NCBI GenBank assembly: GCA_036398215.1
Contig: DASWHK010000201.1
Coordinates: forward strand, 1 to 15,920
DNA length: 15,920 nucleotides
DNA from: DASWHK01 sp036398215
GTDB lineage: Bacteria; Acidobacteriota; UBA890
Direction of reading: 5' to 3'
This document shows positions 1 to 6,420 of this stretch, piece after piece. The position numbers and the translations under genes are program-made. Each line of letters starts with the position of its first letter. Within the stretch, counting starts at the first letter, position 1. Below the pieces are notes generated by a model that did not search any database, had not been told where the DNA came from, and saw nothing but the letters and a program-made list of their open reading frames with translations.

Positions 1-27
1 GCTTCGCGGCTCGTCGGCGCTCACCAT
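1..27 (-). CDS. start of an unidentified minus-strand gene, cut by the window edge
   Basis: An ATG on the minus strand at 27-25 opens a frame reading M-V-S-A-D-E-P-R-S up to the window edge. It is preceded by a good Shine-Dalgarno stretch (GAGGAAG, four bases before the ATG). It lies 195 bases after the stop of the flavin oxidoreductase on the same strand, so it may be the next gene of the run. Nine codons are too few to name a product, so the call rests only on the ribosome binding site, the open frame and the position. Confidence 0.35.
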
Positions 28-221
28 GGCTCTTCCTCGATTGGATGTGTGGATGTGGCGGAGCGCCACTGCCAACCAAGATAGCGCGCCGGCCGTCGCG
101 CTCCAATGCGGGCCGTGGATGGTTGCCCGCTGCGCCATGACGAGAGCTTGCCACCCGGGTTTGCCCAGACCAGAGCCGCGACCCGTGTTCGACCTCGGTC
201 AAGCCAACCCGGGCGCGCCGG
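28..221. other. intergenic leader with a short inverted repeat
   Basis: This stretch separates the oxidoreductase stop from the putative gene at the left edge. No convincing gene is visible; the plus-strand frame through it has no good ribosome binding site and a low-complexity, unrecognisable product. A perfect six-base inverted repeat with a three-base loop (GTGGCG, loop, CGCCAC) sits at 55-69, about 28 bases upstream of the left-edge ATG. It could be an operator or a leader hairpin. It has no T-run, so it is not an obvious intrinsic terminator. Confidence 0.3.
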
Positions 222-1625
222 CTAATCCTCGTCGAGCGCCAGGAACAGGTTGTTGAGCGACTCGGCGAGGGTCGGGTGGGCGAAGACGCCGTCGCGGATA
301 GCGGTGTAGGGGAGGTCGCCCATCATTGCCGTCTGGAGGACCGACATGACCTCGCCGCCGTCGGCGCCTAGGACCGCGCAGCCGAGGATGCGGTCGGTCT
401 TCGCGTCGACGATCGCCTTCATGAAGCCGCGGGTCTCGGAGCGCTCGATGGCGCGGGCGACGCTCGACATCGGCAGCTTGGCGACGCGTATGTCGCGGCC
501 GGCCTCGCGGGCCTGGCGCTCGCTCATCCCGACGCGGCCGAGCTCGGGGTCGGTAAAAAGCGTGTAGGGAGAAAGCCGGTCGCTTACCATTCGGTCGCCG
601 CCGCCGAGCAGGTTGGCCTCGACGATCCGGTAGTCGTCGTAGGCGATGTGGGTGAACGCCGGCCCGCCGTTGACGTCGCCGAGGGCCCAGATGTGAGGGA
701 CGTTGGTCTCCAGTCGCTCGTTGACCTCGATGTAGCCGCGCTCGTCGACCTTCACGCCGGCGCGCTCGAGGTCGAGGGCTTCGGTGTTGGGCGTGCGACC
801 GGCGGCCACCAGCAGATGCGAGCCCGCCTCCCCGAACGAGCCCTCGGGGCCCGTGCCGCGCAGCTCGATGACGCCGTTGTGGGCCCGCCGCCTGATGCTC
901 TCCACCGAGGCCCCCAGCATGACGTCGATGCCGTCGTCGCGGAGGATCTCGGTGAGCGCCTCGGCAACGTCCTCGTCCTCGCGCGGCACCAGCCGCTCCG
1001 ACCGCTGCAGGACCGCCACCTCGGCGCCGAAGCGGCGGAACATCTGCGCGAACTCCAGGCCGACGTAGCCGCCGCCGAGCACGACCAACCGCCCCGGAAG
1101 CTCTTCGAGCTCGAGGATCGAGGACGAATCCAACGCGCCGACCGCTTCGAGCCCGTCGATCGCCGGTCTCGCCGGCCGGCCGCCGGTGTTGATGAAGATC
1201 CGCTTGGCCTGCAGCACTCTCTCGTCACCGCCCTCGCCCACCACCGCCACTTCGTGCGGCCCGGTGAAGCGCGCCTCGCCGAAGATCAGCTCGATGCCGT
1301 CGGTCTTCTCCAGGCGCTTGCGCGAGCCGTTGCGGAAGTCCTCGACGATCCGCTGCTTGCGCGCCTGCACGGCGGGAAGGTCGACGGCGACCTCGTCGAC
1401 GCGCACGCCGTAGTCGCCGGCGCGCCGCGCCAGCCAGGCGACCCGGGCGCTGGCGACCATCGCCTTGGTCGGCGTGCAGCCGACGTTGATGCAGGTGCCG
1501 CCGACGTGGCCACGCTCGATCAGCGCCGTTCGCTGCCCGGCGGCCGCAAACGCCCGCGCCAGCGGCTTGCCGGCCTGCCCCGTGCCGATGATCAGGTTCT
1601 CGTACCGTTTTTGCCCACTGCTCAA
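222..1625 (-). CDS. FAD-containing pyridine nucleotide-disulfide oxidoreductase (mercuric reductase/RclA-like)
   Basis: This 467-residue cytoplasmic flavoenzyme uses NAD(P)H to reduce a disulfide-linked or other small substrate. Visible in order: the FAD-binding GTGQAG near residues 14-19; the redox-active pair in GGTCINVGC (Cys45, Cys50); the NAD(P)-binding LGGGYVGLEF near 183-192; the second FAD motif ALGDV at 314-318; and the C-terminal dimer-interface HPTLAE (His450, Glu455). Length fits the family. It lacks the N-terminal heavy-metal domain and the C-terminal Cys pair of true mercuric reductases, so I do not call it MerA; the generic FAD-containing oxidoreductase/RclA-like branch fits better. 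I chose a TTG start at 1625 because homologues begin shortly before the FAD motif; the open frame extends further upstream, but that part is the shadow of a PIN remnant. The TTG overlaps that remnant's stop (TTGA). The family is clear; the substrate is unknown. Confidence 0.9.
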   Translation of the reverse strand: MSSGQKRYENLIIGTGQAGKPLARAFAAAGQRTALIERGHVGGTCINVGCTPTKAMVASARVAWLARRAGDYGVRVDEVAVDLPAVQARKQRIVEDFRNGSRKRLEKTDGIELIFGEARFTGPHEVAVVGEGGDERVLQAKRIFINTGGRPARPAIDGLEAVGALDSSSILELEELPGRLVVLGGGYVGLEFAQMFRRFGAEVAVLQRSERLVPREDEDVAEALTEILRDDGIDVMLGASVESIRRRAHNGVIELRGTGPEGSFGEAGSHLLVAAGRTPNTEALDLERAGVKVDERGYIEVNERLETNVPHIWALGDVNGGPAFTHIAYDDYRIVEANLLGGGDRMVSDRLSPYTLFTDPELGRVGMSERQAREAGRDIRVAKLPMSSVARAIERSETRGFMKAIVDAKTDRILGCAVLGADGGEVMSVLQTAMMGDLPYTAIRDGVFAHPTLAESLNNLFLALDED

Positions 1626-1885
1626 GGTTCCGCCCCGGTCCAATAGAAGATCGTCCAATGTCGCGACCCGGGCGAGATCCGACGGGCTTCGACCGGCGAG
1701 CGCAACGCGTCGACGAACGCGAACACCTCCTGGGCGCTCGGACAAGGCTGGAATATCCGCGGGTTGGTTCCGATTCTCACCACGGCGGCCAGGACCAGCT
1801 CGCTCAGCGCCATCTCTCGCGGATTCGATCGCAGACGCTCGGGCTCGCGACGGCACACCTGGTGATGGGCGGTGCTCTGTACCAT
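1622..1885 (-). pseudogene. PIN-domain toxin remnant (VapC-like), truncated and probably frameshifted
   Basis: The 87-residue frame contains a central segment typical of PIN-domain toxins: SELVLAAVVRIGTNPRIF, a FVDALRSP stretch and SPGSRHWTIF. These match the middle of VapC-like ribonucleases related to the mycobacterial PIN family. The N-terminal strand with the first catalytic Asp is missing; the frame starts around the usual helix with HH. After RHWTIF the frame ends within ten residues, whereas a real PIN domain continues for about 45. In the neighbouring frame the same bases read LDDLLLDRGG, resembling the usual next helix, so a frameshift near 1665 is likely. The C-terminal acidic catalytic residues are absent. 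A GGAG five bases before the ATG means a peptide could still be made, but no active nuclease is expected. It sits 31 bases after the amidohydrolase stop. Confidence 0.6.
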
Positions 1886-1916
1886 GGCGACTCCGGCTCG
1901 GCGCGATTGCGGAAGG

Positions 1917-3278
1917 CTACCGGATTCGCCAGCCGTTCACCGGCCCGGCGTGGAAGAACGCCTCCGGGGTCATGACGCCGTCGCGCTTGAAGACTTTGCC
2001 GTCTTTCATGACGAACTGGACGTCGCGCAGGGCGTCGATGTCCTGCAGGGGGTTGCCGGGGACGGCGATGATGTCGGCGATGTAGCCCTCCTGGACGGGG
2101 CCGCGCTCCTCGTAGGTCTCGGCGCACTTGTAGCCGTTGATCGTCATGATCTTGAGGATCTCGGCGTCGGGGATGCCGGCCGCCTGCCAGGTCTTGATGA
2201 AGTCGATGACCAGCTCGCCGCGGTTCATGCCGGGGATGTAGTAGTCGGCGTCGGTCGAGAAGGTCAGGTTGACGCCGTTGTCGTAGGCGTTGCGCAGGCG
2301 CGCGACGCGGCGGTCGAAGGCGCCCTGGCTGGTGCCGCTCCACTCGGCCATCGGCGTCTCGGTGCCGGCCCGCCAGATGCCCTTCTCGGCCATCATCTTG
2401 TGGAGCTCGTCGTCGAGCGGGCCCTCGTGGGCCAGCGACCAGAGGCCGGCCTCGATGGCGCGGCGCGCCCCCTCGCGGGTCTGAATGTGGCCCTCGACCT
2501 TCATGCCGGCCTTGGCCGCCTCGGAGACGAACAGCTCCATCTCCTCGACGGTGTAGCCGTAGGGCTTGCAGTCGACGCAGATCTTGATGACCTGGGCGCC
2601 GAACAGGATGTTCTGGCGCACCGCCTTGACGATCTCGTCGGGGGTGTCGGCGTCGAGGTACTCGGGGTAGACGATCGAGTGGTCGTTGGCCATCTCCGGC
2701 GTCGGCCAGAACTGCCCGCCCATGCCGCCGATGATGATCCCCGAGTTGACGATCGTCGGCCCCGGGATCCAGCCTTGCTCGATGGCGACGCGCAGGGCGG
2801 TGTCGGCGTAGTTGCCGTTGTTGCCCATGTCGCGGACGATGGTGAAGCCCGACGACAGCATCTGCATGCCGTTGGAGGCCGCCTGGATGGCGCGCAGCGG
2901 CGTCGAGTCGAGCACGTAGGTGAAGTAGTAGACGTTGCTCTCCGGCTCCTGCTTGTAGGTCAGCGCCAGGTGGTTGTGGGTATCGACCAGGCCGCCGAGC
3001 ACCGACATGCCGGACAGGTCGATGACCTCGGTGCCGGCGGGGTACGTCATGGCGGCGGTGTCGCCGATGGAGGTGATGCGGCCGTCCTCGACGAGGATCG
3101 TCTGGTTGGTCGCGGCGGTGCCGGCCTCGGGGTCGATAAGCCGGCCGGCGTGGATGGCGATGACGCCCGAGGGCTGCTGCCACGCGATCGCCGGGGCTGC
3201 CGCGATCGCCGCGAAGGCGGCCAGGAGCATCGTGATCGTGAACCGTGAACGTGCCGGCTTCTTGCGGAGATTCGACAT
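1917..3278 (-). CDS. secreted amidohydrolase (imidazolonepropionase/Xaa-Pro dipeptidase-like)
   Basis: This 453-residue protein is a metal-dependent hydrolase of the amidohydrolase superfamily, probably acting outside the cytoplasm on amides, peptides or cyclic derivatives. A basic start followed by a hydrophobic stretch ending APAIA at residue 32 is a clear signal peptide. The expected metal ligands are all visible: HNH at 101-103, Lys232 in VIKIC (candidate carboxylated lysine), His264 in EGH, His284 in AHEG, and Asp342 in STDAD. The C-terminal beta-sandwich segment with IADIIAVPGNPL is typical of the family. The ATG at 3278 was chosen because GGGAGG lies seven bases upstream and the signal peptide then starts correctly; longer in-frame starts add only implausible sequence. 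The gene lies between an antitoxin-like remnant and a PIN remnant. Exact substrate is not determinable from sequence. Confidence 0.9.
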   Translation of the reverse strand: MSNLRKKPARSRFTITMLLAAFAAIAAAPAIAWQQPSGVIAIHAGRLIDPEAGTAATNQTILVEDGRITSIGDTAAMTYPAGTEVIDLSGMSVLGGLVDTHNHLALTYKQEPESNVYYFTYVLDSTPLRAIQAASNGMQMLSSGFTIVRDMGNNGNYADTALRVAIEQGWIPGPTIVNSGIIIGGMGGQFWPTPEMANDHSIVYPEYLDADTPDEIVKAVRQNILFGAQVIKICVDCKPYGYTVEEMELFVSEAAKAGMKVEGHIQTREGARRAIEAGLWSLAHEGPLDDELHKMMAEKGIWRAGTETPMAEWSGTSQGAFDRRVARLRNAYDNGVNLTFSTDADYYIPGMNRGELVIDFIKTWQAAGIPDAEILKIMTINGYKCAETYEERGPVQEGYIADIIAVPGNPLQDIDALRDVQFVMKDGKVFKRDGVMTPEAFFHAGPVNGWRIR

Positions 3279-3375
3279 CAGTTGCCTCCCGTTGTCTCCC
3301 TTGGTGCCGATCGTCGCGGCGTCGACCGCAACGCGCGCGCATCGTACAACGCGCCGGACGGGCCTTGCACCCGCC
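3279..3375. other. intergenic gap before the amidohydrolase
   Basis: This 97-base spacer lies between the antitoxin-like remnant and the amidohydrolase start. Apart from the ribosome binding site GGGAGG about 3286-3291 I see no clear promoter hexamers and no hairpin. The spacer is longer than expected for tightly coupled genes, so the amidohydrolase may have its own promoter here, but no consensus match is visible. Confidence 0.3.
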
Positions 3376-3552
3376 TCATGGATCACGTCCAGCGGCGCGT
3401 GATAGCTCTGACCTTGCCGTCTCGAGGTCCCTGGCGAAGCTTTCTGCTTCGGTCTCCGATAAGCGGGGCAGCGAAGCGAGGATCGCAGGGAGTTCCCCGA
3501 GCCGCTTGCCCACCGGCGCGAGGACTCGTGCTTTACCTCCCTTGCGGCTCAT
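3376..3552 (-). pseudogene. small antitoxin-like protein or remnant, 58 residues, no intact toxin beside it
   Basis: A short minus-strand frame starts at an ATG seven bases after the M16 peptidase stop, with GAGG (overlapping that stop) as ribosome binding site. The product reads like the C-terminal part of the small antitoxins found upstream of PIN toxins: KRLGELPAILASLPRLSETE, then an ESFARDLETARSEL amphipathic helix, ending GRDP. Such proteins usually end a few residues later (DPW..) and are followed at once by a PIN toxin gene; here the stop comes directly after DP and the next gene is an amidohydrolase. I therefore read it as an orphan or decayed antitoxin. The family assignment is from pattern memory, not an alignment. 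It could be a genuine small protein translated by coupling to the peptidase gene. Confidence 0.45.
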
Positions 3553-3558
3553 CGGGCC

Positions 3559-4791
3559 TCAACGTTCGAACAGGGCGCGGAAGGTCCCCGGCGCGAAGGG
3601 GCTTGGCTGCGGCGTTGCAGGAATCGCCCCGACAGCCGCGACCACCAGCAGCTCCGGGCGGTAGTGGCGGCGGGCGACGTCGTTGATCTGCTCGAGGGTG
3701 ATGGCGAGCGCCTGTTGCGAGGCCCGGCGGCCGAAGCCGTCGCCGCCGGGAGTACGGTCGTCGAGCAGCGCGGCGGCGAGCGTCGCGGCGTCGGAGTCCT
3801 CGCCGGGCCCGTACAGCAGGGTCCTTCCCGAGGTGAACGCCTGCGCCTCGCGCAGCTCCCACTCCTCGACGCCGTTCTCGCCGACGCCGGTGATCACCTC
3901 GCGGATCGCCTGCAACGTCGCCGCCAGGTTGGCGGTGTCGCATTCGGTGGTGAAGAGGATGTGCCCGCCGGCGGCCCCGAAGACGGTCTCGGCCGCCGAC
4001 GAGTAGGTGAGCCCGCTCTTGGTGAGCGCCCAGCCGAGCCGGCCGCCGTAATAGGGGACGCCGACGATGTAATTGAGCAGCTCGAGGGCCCGGCGGTCGG
4101 GATGGTCGCGCCCGACGCCTGGCAGACCGGCGACGACGGCGACCTGGATGGCGTCGGGCACGGCGATGCGATCCTCGGGCGCCGGGCCGCGCTGCGCGGC
4201 AGGCGAGCCGCCGACCGCGGTCGATGGCGGACGGGGCGTGGGCGATCGCAGGGCGGCGAAGCCGTCGGTCGCGACCTCCAGAAGCGCGGAGGGATCATCA
4301 GGCCCGACGATGGCCACCGTCACGGGGGTGGTTGCGGAGGCGGCTTCCTCGAGATCGTCCACGGTGATGGCAGCGAGCGAAGCCGGCGTCCCGAGGTCGT
4401 CGAGCCTTCGCCAAGGCGCCACGGCCGCGACGACGCGGCCGCGGGCCTGCTCGCCCGTTCCCGGCGGGCGGCGCTCGATCTCGGCGACCAGCCGGGAGCG
4501 CTCTGACTCGATACGCTCATCGTCGAACGAGGGCGCGCCGAGGACCGCCGCCATGGCCTCGACCGCCGCGACCATGCTCGCCGGCACGAAGCGCAAGGTG
4601 ATGTCGAAGTATTCATCGTTGGCGACGGTTGCCGTCACCGCGCGCGGGTCATAGGGCGCCAGTCGCGGATCGCCGGCGATCAGCCGCGCCAGCAGCGCCG
4701 TGCGGCCTTGCTTGCCGGCGGGGTCGCCGGGCGGCGTTCGGGCACGGACCTGCAGGGGCCCCGGCCGCTTCGCCGCCGCGAGCGGCGGCAA
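3559..4791 (-). CDS. M16 (insulinase-like) peptidase, C-terminal half after a frameshift
   Basis: This frame carries the second M16 unit of the peptidase whose first unit lies at 4649-6340. Recognisable features are GDPAGKQGRTALLARL near its start (the usual helix position after the first strands of an M16 unit), a central VPDAIQVAVVAGLPGVGRDHPD stretch, and YYGGRLGWALTKSGLTYS (the glycine-rich motif of the M16 C-terminal subdomain). It ends in a normal ITLEQINDVARRHY tail. It has no HxxEH, as expected for the non-catalytic half. The nominal TTG at 4791 is only the first possible start; there is no ribosome binding site, and real homology begins near 4765. Fusing the two frames by removing one base in 4755-4764 gives a 926-residue protein, a normal length for two-unit M16 peptidases. 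On its own this half would not be an active enzyme. Confidence 0.8.
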   Translation of the reverse strand: MPPLAAAKRPGPLQVRARTPPGDPAGKQGRTALLARLIAGDPRLAPYDPRAVTATVANDEYFDITLRFVPASMVAAVEAMAAVLGAPSFDDERIESERSRLVAEIERRPPGTGEQARGRVVAAVAPWRRLDDLGTPASLAAITVDDLEEAASATTPVTVAIVGPDDPSALLEVATDGFAALRSPTPRPPSTAVGGSPAAQRGPAPEDRIAVPDAIQVAVVAGLPGVGRDHPDRRALELLNYIVGVPYYGGRLGWALTKSGLTYSSAAETVFGAAGGHILFTTECDTANLAATLQAIREVITGVGENGVEEWELREAQAFTSGRTLLYGPGEDSDAATLAAALLDDRTPGGDGFGRRASQQALAITLEQINDVARRHYRPELLVVAAVGAIPATPQPSPFAPGTFRALFER

Positions 4792-6340
4792 GCACGATGC
4801 CGTTCGCCAGCGTTCGCTCGTCGATTGGAATCGCCAGCGGCGGCAGCGGCTCCAGCGCGCGCCCCGGCACCGGGGTCGGCGTGCGGCGGCGGGCCGGTGG
4901 CGTCGTCATCGGCGGCACGGCCAATCGCTCGCCGGCGATCGTCCGTCCGTCCGACCACTGCGGCGCGAAATCATCGGGGCCGGCGACCAGCAGGCCGGCC
5001 GTTCGTTGCGAGCGGCGCAGCCAGCGTCGCACGTAGCCGCGGACGTCATCGGCGGTCACGCCGGCCTCGAGCTCGCGGATCTCCGCCAGCCGCCGGGGAT
5101 CGACCTCCCAGGGGAACACCTCGCGCCGGTCGAGCTGGCGGGCCAGCGCCGTGAGCCCGGGGAAGGCGCGAGGCGGCACGGGGGAATCCGCGGCGGCCGC
5201 CGATTCCTCAACGGCGGGACCATCGCCGGATCGCGCCGCAGCCGCGCGAGCAGCGCTCAGCTCCTCCTCGGTGGGGCCGTTGCGACCCAGCCGATCGATT
5301 TCGCCACGGATCGTCTCCGCGAGGCGCTCGAGATCGACATCGGTGCCGGCGCGCCCGCTGATGCGATAGACGAACGGGTAGGGCGTTGCCTGGTGGCTGG
5401 TGACAATCTCGCCGCCACCGGCCGCCGCGAAGGCGGCTTGCAGCCGCCCCGCCAGGATCCGATCCACGACCACCAGCGGCGGATAGTCGGGGCTCGCCGC
5501 CGCCGGGGCGCGGTAGACGATCTCCAGCCGCTGCTCGTCGACGGGGTACGAGAGCGCGATGCGCTTCTCGGCCCGTTGCGGGGGCTCGACGATGGGCACC
5601 TCGCCGCTGCGCGGGGCGGGGGCGAGCGGTCCGAAGTGCTTCTCCACAAGGCGCCGGACGTCGTCGACGGCGACGTCGCCGACGATCACCAGCACCGCGT
5701 TGTTCGGCCCGTAGTAGCTCCGATAGAAGTCGAAGGCCGCGTCGCGGGCCAGGTCGAGGTTGTCGCGGGCCCAGGTGTTGCTGCTGTAGCGATAGGGGTG
5801 GACCTCGAACGAGGCCAGCATGACGGCGTCGCGGAGCGCGTCGACCGGCCCGCTGTCCGAAAATCCGTTCGCTTCGGTGACCACGTTGTTGCGCTCGCGC
5901 TCGAACTCGACCGGATCGAACAGCGCCCGCCCCATCCGCTCCGCGGTGATCCGCAGCGCCTCCTCGAGCGCCCAGGCGGGAACGGTCTCGCCGTAGCTGG
6001 TCGCGGTCGATCCGGTGCCCCCGGTCCAGCGGCCGCCGATGCGATCGACGAAGCCGTAGATGTCCTCGTTGCCGACGTTCTCGGTCGCCCGGTACACCAT
6101 GTGCTCGACGTAGTGCGCCGTGCCGGTAAGGCCGGGACCCTCGTTGATAGAACCGACGCGGTAGGAGACCTGCACGAGCGCGACCGGCCGGCGGTGGTCC
6201 TCCTGGACCCAGACCCGCAGCCCGTTGGCGAGCTCGAAGCGCACGGGCTCGCCGTCTTGCGTCGAGGTTGCGGGCCCCGATGAGCCGGCGACGAGCAGCG
6301 GGAAGAGGCCGGCCAGCCCGAGCAGCAGCAACCGCTTCAT
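4649..6340 (-). CDS. secreted M16 zinc peptidase (insulinase/pitrilysin family), N-terminal half with catalytic site
   Basis: The ATG at 6340 follows a GAGG five bases upstream and opens a signal peptide (MKRLLLLGLAGLFPLLVAG), so the enzyme should be exported. The inverted zinc motif HYVEH is at residues 76-80 and the third ligand Glu156 (NNVVTEANGF) follows at the family's usual distance of about 75 residues. FYRSYYGPNNAVLVIVGD near 220 is the standard end of the first subdomain. The second subdomain follows, then an Ala/Glu-rich stretch and a proline-rich linker (PPARRRTPTPVPG) leading to a second unit. Around LANGIVLAAARGGEA the frame departs from homology; the last 37 or so residues (to the stop at 4649) are out-of-frame sequence. 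The gene lies 80 bases after the double amidohydrolase on the same strand and is probably co-transcribed with it. Confidence 0.88.
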   Translation of the reverse strand: MKRLLLLGLAGLFPLLVAGSSGPATSTQDGEPVRFELANGLRVWVQEDHRRPVALVQVSYRVGSINEGPGLTGTAHYVEHMVYRATENVGNEDIYGFVDRIGGRWTGGTGSTATSYGETVPAWALEEALRITAERMGRALFDPVEFERERNNVVTEANGFSDSGPVDALRDAVMLASFEVHPYRYSSNTWARDNLDLARDAAFDFYRSYYGPNNAVLVIVGDVAVDDVRRLVEKHFGPLAPAPRSGEVPIVEPPQRAEKRIALSYPVDEQRLEIVYRAPAAASPDYPPLVVVDRILAGRLQAAFAAAGGGEIVTSHQATPYPFVYRISGRAGTDVDLERLAETIRGEIDRLGRNGPTEEELSAARAAAARSGDGPAVEESAAAADSPVPPRAFPGLTALARQLDRREVFPWEVDPRRLAEIRELEAGVTADDVRGYVRRWLRRSQRTAGLLVAGPDDFAPQWSDGRTIAGERLAVPPMTTPPARRRTPTPVPGRALEPLPPLAIPIDERTLANGIVLAAARGGEAAGAPAGPCPNAARRPRRQARPHGAAGAADRRRSATGAL

Positions 6341-6420
6341 CGAGGCCTCGCCGTCGTCGGGATCGAGCTCCAGCGCCCGCTCGTCGGCCAGCGCCGCCGA
6401 CTCCATGTCGATCGATGTCG

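Noticed and set aside
222..1625. Mercuric reductase (MerA)
   Set aside because: The redox Cys pair is present but the C-terminal vicinal Cys pair and N-terminal metal-binding domain of MerA are not, and no mer genes are nearby.
1872..3248. 458-codon plus-strand frame opposite the amidohydrolase
   Set aside because: It is an antisense shadow of a clear gene in GC-rich DNA; the product is His/Asp/Val-rich low-complexity sequence with no recognisable domain.
4700..6283. 527-codon plus-strand frame opposite the M16 peptidase
   Set aside because: Antisense shadow; composition is dominated by Arg, Ala, Gly and Asp and the opposite strand carries the zinc motif and signal peptide.
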